Under the pieces are notes generated by a model. The model saw only the letters and a program-made list of their open reading frames with translations. It ran no database searches and was not told the origin of the DNA. Below, in pieces: positions 37,001 to 47,083 of a stretch of DNA of 64,000 bases (its first letter is position 1; each line of letters starts with the position of its first letter). The DNA is from Kribbella sp. CA-293567 (GTDB lineage Bacteria; Actinomycetota; Actinomycetes; Propionibacteriales; Kribbellaceae): assembly GCF_027627575.1 (NCBI RefSeq), contig NZ_CP114065.1, forward strand, positions 4,154,001-4,218,000, read 5' to 3'. The position numbers and the translations under genes are program-made.

Positions 37001-39115
37001 TCAGGGGCGGCGATGAATGAGCAAAGGAAGCACCGCGGCTGCACCTGACTCGCGAAGCTTGGCGGCGGCGACGGTGACCGGCCATTGAGAGGACGACGCG
37101 TCGACGACCAGCAGGACCGATCGCCCGCTGATCGCCTGAGCCGTGGCCGGCTCGATCGACACCCCGTCGCGCCACACCTTCGCCTCCTCGGCCGACGAGA
37201 GCTCGTCACTGAAGGCAGCGCCGTTCACGGTCAGCTCGGCGCGCTCGAGGCGGCCGATCTCCGCCAGGTGGTTGGCGACCTCGGTCACCAGCTCCCGATG
37301 GCCGGCGGCCGGAAGCGTGACGACCACCTCAGGCCGACGGGACCAGGCGTCGCGCCAGCGCGACAGCGCGGCGACGCAGCCGGCCTTCAAGGCCTCCAAG
37401 GCGTCCGGAGCCGGCGTCGAACTGAACACCGCCCGGATGACTTCCCGCCATTCGGGAGCGTCGGCATAGACGATGCTGCGACCGGGCTCGGCCATCAACC
37501 CCGGCGGGATCTTCCCCTTCGCGCCGAACGCACCACCCGGCCACATCTTGCGAGGCTCCAGCACGTGCGTCTCGCCACGCAGCAGTCGCGTGATCGCCTG
37601 CACGGTCTCCGGATCCGGCCGCGCGGTCAGCGGATCGGGCAGCAGTCCCAGGCAGACCGAGCACCGGCCGCACGGTTCGGCGGACGGATCGTCCAGCGAC
37701 TCCTGAAGTAGTTGCATCAGGCAACGTTCACCACGGGTGTAGGCGCGCATGATGTCGGCCTCGCGCCGGCGGACCGAGACGATGCCGTCGTAGTGGGCCG
37801 CGTCGAAACTCCAGTCGGCAGCCGTCCGCACCCAGCCGCGGTCGACCCGCTCGACCGCGCCGTCGACCGCCAGCTGCTTGAGCATCAGCTCGACCCGCCC
37901 GCGGCGCAGGCCGGTCTCCGCCTCCAGGGCCGGCACGGTCGCGGGTTGATCCGGCTCGTAGGCCTCCAGCCCGCGCAGCAACCTGTTCACCTGGTCCGGC
38001 ACCGGGATCGTCGCGGTGGCGAAGTAGTCCCAGACCCCGGCATCGGCGTCCGACGGCAGCAACGCGACCACCGCGTGGTCGATGCCACGCCCGGCACGCC
38101 CGACCTGCTGGTAGTACGACACCGGCGACGGCGGCGATCCGACGTGTACGACGAATCCGAGGTCGGGCTTGTCGTACCCCATTCCCAGCGCGGACGTCGC
38201 GATCAGCGCCTTGAACTCGTTGTTTCGCAAGGCGTCTTCGAGCCGCTCCCGCTCTCCCGCCTCCAGCCCGCCCGTGTACGCCGCGACCGGAACCGCTGGG
38301 CCGTGCACCTCCTGGATCGCGGCAGCCAGCCGTTGAGCATCGGAGACAGTCAGCGTGTAGACGATGCCGGAGCCCGGAAGCTTCGGCAGGTGATCGACGA
38401 CCCAGGCGAAGCGGTCCAGCGGCGACAGCGCGTCGACGACCGCCAGTTGCAGACTCGACCGGGCCAGCGGACCTCGCAGTACGAGCGTCGACGCACCCAG
38501 CTGGTGCGCGACGTCGTCGGTCACTCGCGCGTTGGCGGTCGCGGTGGTCGCGAGCACCGGCGTCTGCGGATTGAGCTTCTGCAGGACGTCGGACACCCGG
38601 CGGTAGTCCGGCCGGAAGTCGTGTCCCCAGTCGGAGACGGCGTGAGCCTCGTCGATCACCAGCAGACCGATCTGCCCGGCGAGCCCGTCCAGCACCCGCC
38701 GGCCGAAGCCAGGGTTGGCCAGCCGCTCGGGAGACACCAGCAGTACGTCGATCGCGCCGGAACGCAGGTCGTTCTCGATTCCGGACCAGTTGTCGACGTT
38801 CGAGGAGTTCAGCGTGGCGGCCCGCAGGCCGGCTCGACCGGCCGCGGCCACCTGGTCTCGCATCAACGACAACAGCGGTGACACCACCAGCGTCGGCCCG
38901 GCGCCTTCGGAGCGGCGGATCGCCGTGGCGGCCCAGTACACCGCGGACTTGCCCCATCCGGTGGCTTGGACCACCAGCACTCGGGCGTTCGGCTCGCACA
39001 GCGCGGCAACCGCGGTCTCCTGGTCGGCGCGCAGGCTCGCGCCGGCCCCGGCGATCGCGTGGATCACTTCCGCGGCGGTCTTCGCCCGATCATCCGACAG
39101 CTTGATGTCACCCAT
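37001..39115 (-). CDS. RecQ-like ATP-dependent DNA helicase
   Basis: 704 residues from the ATG at 39115. Superfamily 2 motifs: motif I QATGWGKSAVYW, motif II VIDEAHAVSDWGHDFRPDYR, motif VI QQVGRAGRG. A RecQ-type zinc site follows the motor, CLMQLLQESLDDPSAEPC and then CSVC. The C-terminal third, about 190 residues, differs from classical RecQ and ends LIHRRP, as in an actinobacterial RecQ-like group. A role in DNA repair or recombination is likely. The long frame is open beyond 39115, but MGDIKLSD fits as start. Confidence 0.88.
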   Translation of the reverse strand: MGDIKLSDDRAKTAAEVIHAIAGAGASLRADQETAVAALCEPNARVLVVQATGWGKSAVYWAATAIRRSEGAGPTLVVSPLLSLMRDQVAAAGRAGLRAATLNSSNVDNWSGIENDLRSGAIDVLLVSPERLANPGFGRRVLDGLAGQIGLLVIDEAHAVSDWGHDFRPDYRRVSDVLQKLNPQTPVLATTATANARVTDDVAHQLGASTLVLRGPLARSSLQLAVVDALSPLDRFAWVVDHLPKLPGSGIVYTLTVSDAQRLAAAIQEVHGPAVPVAAYTGGLEAGERERLEDALRNNEFKALIATSALGMGYDKPDLGFVVHVGSPPSPVSYYQQVGRAGRGIDHAVVALLPSDADAGVWDYFATATIPVPDQVNRLLRGLEAYEPDQPATVPALEAETGLRRGRVELMLKQLAVDGAVERVDRGWVRTAADWSFDAAHYDGIVSVRRREADIMRAYTRGERCLMQLLQESLDDPSAEPCGRCSVCLGLLPDPLTARPDPETVQAITRLLRGETHVLEPRKMWPGGAFGAKGKIPPGLMAEPGRSIVYADAPEWREVIRAVFSSTPAPDALEALKAGCVAALSRWRDAWSRRPEVVVTLPAAGHRELVTEVANHLAEIGRLERAELTVNGAAFSDELSSAEEAKVWRDGVSIEPATAQAISGRSVLLVVDASSSQWPVTVAAAKLRESGAAAVLPLLIHRRP

Positions 39116-39229
39116 GCCCGCGACCTTAGACGCCGCCACCCCCAGCCCGCGCCCCGCACCGGCGACCTGTGGACAACTCACCTGTCCCGGCCCCCGCATC
39201 AACCTGCCCCGTCAGCTTTCGCGGGGCAA

Positions 39230-39742
39230 TCAGCGGCAATTACCTGGGTGGCAGGGGTTTCCGGCCGGGTCGAGCAGGCGTTGGGGACCGGGACCCTTGG
39301 CGGCCAGGACGTCGTGGAGGTTGGCGAGGCCGCAGCGGTCCAGCGAGAGGCAGCCGCAGCCGACGCAGTCCTTGAAGTCGTCCCGGAGTTGCTCCAACTG
39401 CACGATCCGCCGGTCCAGCTCAGCTTGCCAGCACTGCGAGATGTGCTCCCAGTCCTGCCTGGTCGGCGTCCGGTTGCCGGGCAGCAGGGCGAGGATCGCG
39501 GCCACTTCGCCGAGCGGGATACCGACCCGCTGCGCGATCCGGATCATCGCCACCCGGCGCAGGGTGTCACGCTTGTACCGGCGCTGGTTGCCCGACGTCC
39601 GGCGGCTGACGATCAGCTTCTGCCGCTCGTAGAAGTGCAGCGCGGAGATGGCCACCCCACTCCGTTCGGCCAGTTGCCCCACCGTCAGCTCGCCCGGCTC
39701 GATGTCCACGCCCTCGTCCTCCCGCCACTGAACCTCAACCAT
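39230..39742 (-). CDS. soxR: Redox-sensitive regulator SoxR
   Basis: 170 residues. MerR HTH (LTVGQLAERSGVAISALHFY, then SGNQRRYKRDTLRR) and a dimerisation helix, followed by the SoxR-specific [2Fe-2S] motif CVGCGCLSLDRC. SoxR activates genes when its cluster is oxidised by redox-cycling compounds; in actinomycetes these are often self-made antibiotics. It lies 21 bp downstream of the MFS gene on the same strand, so the transporter may be part of the regulon. A C-terminal extension CHPGNCR ends the protein. Confidence 0.93.
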   Translation of the reverse strand: MVEVQWREDEGVDIEPGELTVGQLAERSGVAISALHFYERQKLIVSRRTSGNQRRYKRDTLRRVAMIRIAQRVGIPLGEVAAILALLPGNRTPTRQDWEHISQCWQAELDRRIVQLEQLRDDFKDCVGCGCLSLDRCGLANLHDVLAAKGPGPQRLLDPAGNPCHPGNCR

Positions 39743-39763
39743 TGTCGAGGCTAGCGGAGCGGC

Positions 39764-41041
39764 TCAGACCACGGGGATCCGGCGTCCGATGCAGGCCGAC
39801 ATCAACGCCGCGGCCGCGCAGAGTCCTCCCGCGAGGTACCAGGCCAGGTTGTAGCTGCCCTGCAGATCCCGGATCGCGCCGGCTCCGGTGGCCGCCGCGG
39901 CGGCACCGATCTGATGGGAGGCGAAGACCCAGCCGAACACGATCGGCCCGTCCACGCCGAACCATTCCCGGCACAGCGCGACGGTCGGCGGCACGGTCGC
40001 CACCCAGTCGAGCCCGTAGAAGATGATGAACACCCACATGCTCGGCTCGGCGGTCGGCCCGAGCAACGACGGCAGCACCAACAGGGACAGCCCGCGCAGC
40101 GAGTAGTAGGCGATCAGCAGGTACCGCGGATCCCAGCGGTCCGTCAGCCAGCCCGACAGGATGGTGCCGCCCACGTCGAAGATGCCGACCAGGGCGAGCA
40201 GTGACGCGGCAGTGGTCACCGGCATCCCGTGGTCGTGCGCGGCGGTCACGAAGTGCGTACCGATCAACCCGTTCGTCGACGCTCCACAGATCGCGAAGCC
40301 ACCGGCAAGCATCCAGAACGCCGGCCGGTGCATGGCCGTCCACAGAGCAGTCAGCGCCCGTACGCCGCTGTTCCCGGTCGCCTCGACCCGCTGCCCTGCG
40401 GCGCTCCCCTCCGGAGCGCCGTACGCCCGGAGCCCGACGTCGCTCGGGTAGTCGCGCAGGAACAGCAACACCAGCGGCACCACGGCCAGCGCCGCGCCGG
40501 CCGCGACCAACGCCGGCACCCGCCACCCGTACGACGTGGCCAGCAGCGCGATCAGCGGAAGGAAAACCAGCTGCCCGGTAGCGCCCGCTGCCGTCAGGAT
40601 GCCCGTGACCAGCCCGCGACGCTCGAAGAACCAGCGGCCGGTGATGGTCGCGACGAACGTCATCGACATCGAGCCCGTACCGACTCCGACCAGCAACCCC
40701 CAGCACAGCAGCAGTTGCCAGGACGAGTCCATGAAGATCGTCAGCCCGCTCCCGAGCGCGATCAGCACCAGCGCGCCACTGACCACCTTGCGCAGGCCGA
40801 GCCGGTCCATCAGCGCCGCGGCGAACGGCGAGATCAGGCCGTACAGCAGCAGGTTGATCGAGACGGCGCCCGAGATCGTGGCGTGCGACCAGCCGAACTC
40901 CTCGTGCAGCGGGTCGAGCAGCACGCTCGGCACGGAGCGGAAACCGGCGGCGCCGATCAGGGTGATGAAGCCGACCGCGGCGACGGGCCAGGCGCGGTGC
41001 AACCGCCGCCGGGCCGTCTTCTGCTCGAGAATTTCTGTCAC
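39764..41041 (-). CDS. MFS transporter (oxalate/formate antiporter-like)
   Basis: 425 residues with about 12 hydrophobic segments. The loop between segments 2 and 3 has DRLGLRKVVSG, the MFS signature, and the order fits the monocarboxylate/oxalate-formate antiporter group. I prefer the GTG at 41041; the frame stays open to a codon at 41095, which would leave only 10 bp to the divergent gene. It is directly upstream of soxR on the same strand and diverges from the GlxA-type regulator. Confidence 0.85.
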   Translation of the reverse strand: MTEILEQKTARRRLHRAWPVAAVGFITLIGAAGFRSVPSVLLDPLHEEFGWSHATISGAVSINLLLYGLISPFAAALMDRLGLRKVVSGALVLIALGSGLTIFMDSSWQLLLCWGLLVGVGTGSMSMTFVATITGRWFFERRGLVTGILTAAGATGQLVFLPLIALLATSYGWRVPALVAAGAALAVVPLVLLFLRDYPSDVGLRAYGAPEGSAAGQRVEATGNSGVRALTALWTAMHRPAFWMLAGGFAICGASTNGLIGTHFVTAAHDHGMPVTTAASLLALVGIFDVGGTILSGWLTDRWDPRYLLIAYYSLRGLSLLVLPSLLGPTAEPSMWVFIIFYGLDWVATVPPTVALCREWFGVDGPIVFGWVFASHQIGAAAAATGAGAIRDLQGSYNLAWYLAGGLCAAAALMSACIGRRIPVV

Positions 41042-41105
41042 CAGGCGAGTCTGCGGGAGGTTTCTCCGGCGAACCAGTGGCCAGACCGCCACCATCTGTC
41101 AAGAT

Positions 41106-42086
41106 ATGGCCATGACTGGTTCCGTCGTTCCGCATCGGGTCGCCGTCCTCGCCCTGGAGCCGGTGGTCGGCTTCGACCTGACCATTCCGCCGACCGTGCT
41201 CGGCGAAGCCACCACCGCCGACGGCACCAGGCTGTACGACGTGAAGGTCTGCGGCCTCACGACCGCGCCGATCCGGGCCGGTCTGGGTTTCTCGCTGACC
41301 CCCGACCACGGCTCCGAGATCCTCGCCGAGGCGGACACGGTGATCATCCCGGGCACCTACATCTCACAGCCTCGTCACGAAGGCACCCTGCCCGACGACC
41401 TGGCCGCGGCGCTGGCGACGATCCGGCCCGGCACCCGGATCGCCTCGATCTGCACCGGCGCGTTCGTGCTCGCGGCAGCCGGCCTGCTCGACGGCAGGCC
41501 GGCGACCACGCACTGGCAGCGAGCCGACCTGTTCCGCGCGCTGTATCCAAAGGTCCTGCTCGACGAGGACCTGCTGTTCATCGACGACGGCGACATCATC
41601 ACGTCGGCCGGGCTCGCGGCCGGCGTCGATCTGTGCCTGCACCTGATTCGCCGGGACTTCGGCAGCGAGGTAGCCAACCGCTCGGCCCGGCACTGTGTCG
41701 TCGCGCCCTGGCGGGACGGCGGGCAGTCGCAGTTCATCGAGCGCGTCGTCCCGGACGAAGGCAGCGACGGTACGGCGCCGACCCGCGCCTGGGTGCTGCA
41801 GCGGCTGAGCGACGAGATCACTCTCGGCGCGATGGCCGCCCACTCCAAGATGAGCGTGCGGACGTTCAGTCGCCGCTTCAAGGCGGAGACCGGTCAGTCC
41901 CCCGGCAACTGGCTGCTGCAGCAGCGCGTCCGGCACGCCTGCCATCTGCTGGAGACGACCGGCCTGTCGGTCGACCGGATCGCCGAAGCAGCCGGCCTCG
42001 GCACCGCCGCTTCGCTCCGTCACCACCTGCGCACCGAGGTCGGCATCCCGCCGCTCGCCTACCGCAAGACCTTCCGCGCGGGCTAG
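41106..42086 (+). CDS. GlxA family AraC-type regulator (DJ-1/PfpI + HTH)
   Basis: 326 residues from ATG 41106 (ATG 41112 is possible). The N-terminal 180 residues are a DJ-1/PfpI-like domain with the Cys elbow ASICTGAFVLAAAGLLDG. The C-terminal AraC HTH has MAAHSKMSVRTFSRRFKAE and DRIAEAAGLGTAASLRHH. Such regulators sense small metabolites. It diverges from the MFS-soxR operon and overlaps the convergent M24 gene by 4 bp. Confidence 0.9.
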   Translation: MAMTGSVVPHRVAVLALEPVVGFDLTIPPTVLGEATTADGTRLYDVKVCGLTTAPIRAGLGFSLTPDHGSEILAEADTVIIPGTYISQPRHEGTLPDDLAAALATIRPGTRIASICTGAFVLAAAGLLDGRPATTHWQRADLFRALYPKVLLDEDLLFIDDGDIITSAGLAAGVDLCLHLIRRDFGSEVANRSARHCVVAPWRDGGQSQFIERVVPDEGSDGTAPTRAWVLQRLSDEITLGAMAAHSKMSVRTFSRRFKAETGQSPGNWLLQQRVRHACHLLETTGLSVDRIAEAAGLGTAASLRHHLRTEVGIPPLAYRKTFRAG

Positions 42087-43210
42087 ACGATCACCAGCTC
42101 GTGCGGTCGCCGGTTGAGCGACTCCACGCCGTCGGCCGTGACCACCACGATGTCCTCGATCCGCGCACCCCAGCGACCCGGCTGGTAGATCCCCGGCTCG
42201 ATGCTGAACGCCATCCCTGGTTCGAGGACCAACTGGTTCCCGCCGACGATGTACGGCTCCTCGTGGACGTCGAGACCGATGCCGTGGCCGGTCCGGTGAA
42301 TGAAGAACTCGCCGAAACCCGCCGCCGCGATGACCTCGCGAGCAGCCGCGTCGATCGACTCCGCGCTCACTCCCGGCCGGACGGCGTCCACCGCTGCCTG
42401 CTGCGCCGACCGCAGCACCTCGTACGTCGCCGCGACGTCGGAGTCCCGCGGCTCACCGACCGCATAGGTCCGGGTCGAGTCCGAGTTGTAGCCCTCGGGG
42501 ATCGGCCCGCCGATGTCGACCACCACCACGTCCCCCGCCTCGATCACCCGCTCCGACAGCGAGTGATGCGGACTGGCGCCGTTCGGGCCACTGGCGACGA
42601 TCACGAAGTCCGCCACGGCGTGCCCTTCCTCCACGATGGCTGCCGCGATGTCGGCGCCGACCTCCGCTTCGGTCCGTCCGGCCCACAGCCACTCGCCGAC
42701 TCGCGCGTGCACGCGGTCGATCGCGGCCCCCGCCGTGCGCAACGCCTCGACCTCGGCCGCGTCCTTGCGCATCCTCAGCTCCCGCACGATCGGCCCGGCG
42801 AGCACCTGCTCCACGCCCGGCAGCGCAGCCCGCATCGCGAGCACGTGCAGCGCCGGAGTGAAGTCGCTGACCGCCACGCGACCGGGCTTACCGAGCCGCT
42901 CGGCGCTCACGGCGTACGGGTCGTCGCCGTCGACCCAGGTGACCACCTCGATGCCGAGGTCGGCGGTCGGCACGTCGGCGAAACCGGGCGCCTCCAGCTT
43001 CGGTACGACGAGCGCGGGCGGCCCGTCGGCGGGGATCACCAGCACGGTGAGGCGCTCGTGCGAACCACCCGCGCGGCCGAGCAGGTACCGCAGGTCGGAG
43101 CCTGGTGCGATCAGCAGGCCCGTGCCTGCGGCCGCTTCCCTGGCCCGCGCCAGGCGGGCGCGGAGTACGGCGGAGTCTGTCGGTGGCTGGTGCGAGGATC
43201 GGCGAGGCAT
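42083..43210 (-). CDS. M24B metallopeptidase (Xaa-Pro peptidase family)
   Basis: 375 residues from the ATG at 43210. The creatinase-like N-terminal domain (about 1-140) is followed by the pita-bread catalytic domain with all five metal ligands: Asp pair in DIGGPIPEGYNSDSTRTY, His in HRTGHGIGLDVHEEP, Glu in FSIEPGIY and Glu in RIEDIVVV. It probably cleaves X-Pro dipeptides or acts as an aminopeptidase. Divergent from the SDR gene across 85 bp. Confidence 0.9.
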   Translation of the reverse strand: MPRRSSHQPPTDSAVLRARLARAREAAAGTGLLIAPGSDLRYLLGRAGGSHERLTVLVIPADGPPALVVPKLEAPGFADVPTADLGIEVVTWVDGDDPYAVSAERLGKPGRVAVSDFTPALHVLAMRAALPGVEQVLAGPIVRELRMRKDAAEVEALRTAGAAIDRVHARVGEWLWAGRTEAEVGADIAAAIVEEGHAVADFVIVASGPNGASPHHSLSERVIEAGDVVVVDIGGPIPEGYNSDSTRTYAVGEPRDSDVAATYEVLRSAQQAAVDAVRPGVSAESIDAAAREVIAAAGFGEFFIHRTGHGIGLDVHEEPYIVGGNQLVLEPGMAFSIEPGIYQPGRWGARIEDIVVVTADGVESLNRRPHELVIV

Positions 43211-43283
43211 GGCTCCGACGGTACTGCGCCCGGCGCCGATCGACGACTGGCTGGAGAGCATCGCCAGCAGGCCTACCAGCCGG

Positions 43284-43289
43284 TAATGT
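43284..43289 (+). promoter_or_regulatory. -10 box giving a leaderless SDR transcript
   Basis: TAATGT lies 6 bp before the ATG at 43296, so transcription would begin at or next to the start codon. No RBS is visible. Confidence 0.45.
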
Positions 43290-43295
43290 CGAGCC

Positions 43296-44204
43296 ATGGC
43301 GACTGGTATGGGATCTGGCATGAGGTCTGGGAAGCGTCCGTTCGGCTGGCCGCTGCTGGTCGCGCTGACCAACGGGCGGTCCAGGATCCCCGACGACCGG
43401 CTGGCCTTCGCCGTGCGCGGCAAGGTCGTGCTGGTGACCGGTTCGTCGTTCGGCATCGGCGAGGCGACGGCCAAGCGGCTCGCGCGGGCCGGCGCGACGG
43501 TGCTGCTGCTCGCGCGGACGGCCGAGCAACTGGAGATCGTGGCCGGCGAGATCCGGGCCGAAGGCGGCAAGGCGTTCGCCTACCCGGCGAACCTGGCCGA
43601 TCCGGCGGCGATCGAGACCGTGGTCGCGAAGGTGCTGGCCGAGCACGGGCGCGTCGACGTCCTGGTCAGCAACGCCGGCAAGTCGATCCGGCGCTCGGTC
43701 GCGGACTCCTACCAGCGGTTCCACGACATCGAGCGGACCAACGCGGTCAACTATCTCGGCCCGGCCAAGCTCGTCCTCGAACTGCTGCCGTCGATGCGCG
43801 AGCGCGGCTCCGGTCACATCGTGAACGTGTCGACCGCCGGAGTACGGACGCCGCCGATGGCGCGCTGGTCGGCGTACCTGGCATCGAAGAGCGCTTTCGA
43901 CATATGGCTGCGCTGCGTCTCCCAGGAGATCCGTGACGACGGGGTGACCACCTCGACCGTCTACATGGGTCTGGTGCACACCCGGATGAGTTCACCGACC
44001 CCGCTGCTGAACAGCCTGCCCGGGCTCAGTCCGGAGCAGGCGGCCGATCAGGTCTGCACCGCGGTGGCGGAGAGACCGCACAACATCACCCCGCCGCTGG
44101 TCCGCCCGGCCGATGCCTTGGGCAACCTTCTGCGGGTACCGACCGACCGGTTGCTGGAGCAGTACTACCGGCTGTCGAACCGGCCCCGCAAGGATGACGA
44201 GTGA
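43296..44204 (+). CDS. Short-chain dehydrogenase, SDR
   Basis: 302 residues. Rossmann motif VLVTGSSFGIGEATA (about 47-61), VSNAGKS, and the catalytic VNVSTAG and WSAYLASKSAF with Tyr-x3-Lys. The C-terminal LLRVPTDRLLEQYYRLSNR is longer than in plain SDRs and recalls those fused or coupled to lipid metabolism. It overlaps or abuts the acyl-CoA synthetase gene downstream, so the two probably act on the same acyl substrate. Confidence 0.88.
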   Translation: MATGMGSGMRSGKRPFGWPLLVALTNGRSRIPDDRLAFAVRGKVVLVTGSSFGIGEATAKRLARAGATVLLLARTAEQLEIVAGEIRAEGGKAFAYPANLADPAAIETVVAKVLAEHGRVDVLVSNAGKSIRRSVADSYQRFHDIERTNAVNYLGPAKLVLELLPSMRERGSGHIVNVSTAGVRTPPMARWSAYLASKSAFDIWLRCVSQEIRDDGVTTSTVYMGLVHTRMSSPTPLLNSLPGLSPEQAADQVCTAVAERPHNITPPLVRPADALGNLLRVPTDRLLEQYYRLSNRPRKDDE

Positions 44205-44208
44205 GCTG

Positions 44209-45897
44209 ATGACGCCACTGCGACCGATCCCCCGACCGAGGTCCGGCAGCCTGGCCCGGCCTCGCCCGATCGGGCCGATGCGACCGCCCGAGTGGCTGGT
44301 GAACGCCGCCGGTGAGCTCAGCGGGGTGTCGGTCGCCCTGATCAGGTCAGGCGTCTGGCGATCGGCACGGCCTGCCCACCTGGTTCCGATCGAGCGCGCA
44401 CTGCGGCAGTGGGGGCAGTCGATGGCAGCGCTCGGCGCGATCGCCGCCGTCCGGTTCCCCGATCAGCCCGCGGTGTTCGACGAGCGCGGCACCATCACGT
44501 ACGGCGAACTCGACCAGCGCTGTTCCCGCCAGGCGGCGGCCTTGCACGCGCGGTACGGGATTGTTGCCGGAAGCAAGGTCGCGGTGCTGTGCCGCAATCA
44601 CCGGTACTTCCTGGAGGCGACGCTGGCTGCTTCCCGGCTCGGCGCCGACGTGCTGTTCGTCAACACGGAGTTCGCTCCGCCGCAACTCAGGAGTGTGCTG
44701 GAGCGTCAGCGACCCGACCTGCTGATCCATGACGAAGAGTTCACCGACGCCTCCGAAGGTCTGCCCGGCGTGGTCGCCTGGCAAGAGACGGCGGCTGATC
44801 GAGCGGATGGATCGGCCACGCTGGACCAGTTGGCGCAGAGCCGGGAACCGGAGCCACCGAAGCCCGAGCATCCCGGCCACATCACCATCCTCACCTCCGG
44901 CACCACAGGCGCGCCCAAGGCGGCGCCCCGGTCTCCGACCGCGTGGGGACTCGCCGGACTGACCGCGAGCACACTCCACCGGATCGGGCTGCGGGCCGGC
45001 GAACCGATGGTCATCTGTCCCCCGCTCTTCCATGGGCTGGGACTGCTGAACTCGATGCTCGCACTCTTCCTCGGCTCGCCGCTGGTGCTGTCCCGCCGGT
45101 ACGACGCCGGCGCCGTGCTCGCGTCGGTCGACCGGACCAGGGCCGGCGCGATCGTCGCCGTACCGGTGATGCTGCAGCGGATGCTCGACCTCGGTCCGGC
45201 CGCGATCGCCGCACCCGACCTGAGCTCAGTGCGGGCCGTCATCTCCGGCGCGTCGGCCTTGGGTCCCGCGCTCGCCGAGCGGTTCGTCGCCCAGTTCGGA
45301 CCGGTCCTGTGCGACGCCTACGGGTCCAGCGAGATCGGCATCGCGACGATCGCCACCTCCGCCGACCTGCTCGACGCGCCAGGCACCGTCGGGCGGCCCT
45401 GCCTCGGCAGTTCGGTCCGGATCCTGGGCGACGACGACCGGCCCGTTGCGGCGGGAGTCACCGGCCGCATCTTCGCGGGCGGCGGACTGGTCTTCGGCGG
45501 CTACTCCGACGGCAGCAGCAAGACGGTGGTCGACGGCCGGATGAGTACCGGCGATCTCGGTCACCTCGACGACGACGGCCGTTTGTTCGTCGACGGCCGG
45601 GAGGACGACATGATCGTCTCCGGCGGCGAGAACGTGTACCCGGTCGAGGTCGAGGACTGCCTGATGAGCCACCCAGGAGTCGTCGAGGCGGTCGTCGTGG
45701 GCGTGCCGGACGAGGAGTTCGGCCAGCGGCTGGTCGGGTACGTCGTACCGGCCGGTGAGGTGACCGAGGACGAGTTGCTCGACCACGTGCGCGCGAACCT
45801 CGCGCGGTACAAGACGCCTCGCACGATCGTGCTGCTGGAGGAGCTTCCCCGCAACGCGACCGGGAAGGTCCCCCGCACGAAGCTCAGTGAGAGTTGA
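44209..45897 (+). CDS. Acyl-CoA synthetase, AMP-dependent (ANL superfamily)
   Basis: 562 residues. ANL motifs are complete: ATP-binding ITILTSGTTGAPKAAPRS, DAYGSSEIGI, STGDLGHLDDDGRLFVDGRE, and the C-terminal catalytic Lys in LPRNATGKVPRTKL. It activates a carboxylic acid to acyl-AMP and then acyl-CoA; the chain length is unknown. The start may be ATG 44209 or ATG 44194, which overlaps the SDR stop by 11 bp. The gene converges with the ferredoxin-reductase gene, overlapping it by 14 bp. Confidence 0.88.
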   Translation: MTPLRPIPRPRSGSLARPRPIGPMRPPEWLVNAAGELSGVSVALIRSGVWRSARPAHLVPIERALRQWGQSMAALGAIAAVRFPDQPAVFDERGTITYGELDQRCSRQAAALHARYGIVAGSKVAVLCRNHRYFLEATLAASRLGADVLFVNTEFAPPQLRSVLERQRPDLLIHDEEFTDASEGLPGVVAWQETAADRADGSATLDQLAQSREPEPPKPEHPGHITILTSGTTGAPKAAPRSPTAWGLAGLTASTLHRIGLRAGEPMVICPPLFHGLGLLNSMLALFLGSPLVLSRRYDAGAVLASVDRTRAGAIVAVPVMLQRMLDLGPAAIAAPDLSSVRAVISGASALGPALAERFVAQFGPVLCDAYGSSEIGIATIATSADLLDAPGTVGRPCLGSSVRILGDDDRPVAAGVTGRIFAGGGLVFGGYSDGSSKTVVDGRMSTGDLGHLDDDGRLFVDGREDDMIVSGGENVYPVEVEDCLMSHPGVVEAVVVGVPDEEFGQRLVGYVVPAGEVTEDELLDHVRANLARYKTPRTIVLLEELPRNATGKVPRTKLSES

Positions 45898-47077
45898 GCT
45901 CCTGGTGTGCCGCGGAGTTCCACGGGGTCGACCGAACGACGTGTTCGCGCAACAGGCGAGCCTGCCGTGGGAGGTTCCAGGCGAGCGCGCCGACCACCTG
46001 CTCGCCGTCGCCGTACAGTGCGGCGAATCGACCTTCGGCCGGATCACCCGCGACGATCCGGAAGTCGAACTCGGCCCCCGAGCGGCCGTAGACCTGGAGC
46101 TTCACGTCGTACTGGTCGGTCCAGAAGTAGGGCACCGGCTCGAACGGGACGCCTTGACCCAGCAGGTTCCTGGCCGCGTTGGTCGCCTGCTCGGTGGCGT
46201 TCATCCGGTGCTCGAGCCGGCGGCGGCCGATTCCCGGGTGGTGCCAGGACGCGACATCGCCCGCGGCCACGACGCCCGGCGCGGCAACGCAGTACTGATC
46301 GCACTCGACGCCGTCACCGATCGGGAGGCCACTGCCCGCCAGCCAGCCGGTGGCGGGGCTGGCTCCCACCGCGACCAGGACGACGTCGGCGGCAACCTGT
46401 GAGCCGTCGGCCAACTCGACTCCCTCGACTCGACCGTCGCCTTGCAACGCGGTGACGCCGACACCGCAGCGCACGTCGACGCCATGCCCTTCGTGCAACC
46501 GCCTGAGCAACTCTCCCGGCTCCGGACCGAACTGGCGGATCATCGGCGCGGGCAGCGGATCGATCATCGTGACCGTCAAGCCCAGTTCGCGAACCACCGC
46601 CGCCACCTCGGCACCGAGGAAGCCGGCACCCACGATCGCGACCGAGCAGGCGGTCTTCAGCTCTTCCCGCAGCCGCAACGTGTCGTCGAGGGTGCGGAGC
46701 ACGTGAACACCTGCCAGGTGATGGCCGAACGGCAGCCTCCGCGCCGCCGCGCCGGTCGCGATGACGAGTCCGTCGTAGCCGAGGACGCGGCCGTCGGCGA
46801 GAGTCACCTCGCGAGCCGGCAGGTCCAGCGCCGTGGCCGCGGTACCGAGGATCCAGGTCGCTCCCAGGCCGGCGAGCAGGGCGTCGGAGCGCAGTACGGT
46901 CCGGTCGTCCTCCCAGGTGCCGCGGAGAATCTGCTTCGACAGCGGTGGCCGGTCGTACGGCGCGTGCGGCTCGTCGCCGACGATCGTCAACTCCTCGGTG
47001 AAGCCTTCGCGCCGTAGCGCTTCGGCCGCGGTGAGTCCCGCGGCCGAAGCACCGACGACGAGTATCCGGTTCAGCAC
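45884..47077 (-). CDS. FAD-dependent ferredoxin reductase
   Basis: 397 residues of the two-dinucleotide-binding type. FAD motif VVGASAAGLTAAEAL at the N-terminus, NAD motif VGAGFLGAEVAA near 150, and AAGDVASW near 275, then a C-terminal domain. It passes electrons from NAD(P)H to the small ferredoxin encoded 6 bp upstream, which feeds the P450. The GTG start is at 47077. The reductase is the last gene of the P450 operon. Confidence 0.9.
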   Translation of the reverse strand: MLNRILVVGASAAGLTAAEALRREGFTEELTIVGDEPHAPYDRPPLSKQILRGTWEDDRTVLRSDALLAGLGATWILGTAATALDLPAREVTLADGRVLGYDGLVIATGAAARRLPFGHHLAGVHVLRTLDDTLRLREELKTACSVAIVGAGFLGAEVAAVVRELGLTVTMIDPLPAPMIRQFGPEPGELLRRLHEGHGVDVRCGVGVTALQGDGRVEGVELADGSQVAADVVLVAVGASPATGWLAGSGLPIGDGVECDQYCVAAPGVVAAGDVASWHHPGIGRRRLEHRMNATEQATNAARNLLGQGVPFEPVPYFWTDQYDVKLQVYGRSGAEFDFRIVAGDPAEGRFAALYGDGEQVVGALAWNLPRQARLLREHVVRSTPWNSAAHQELNSH

Positions 47078-47083
47078 GCGCGA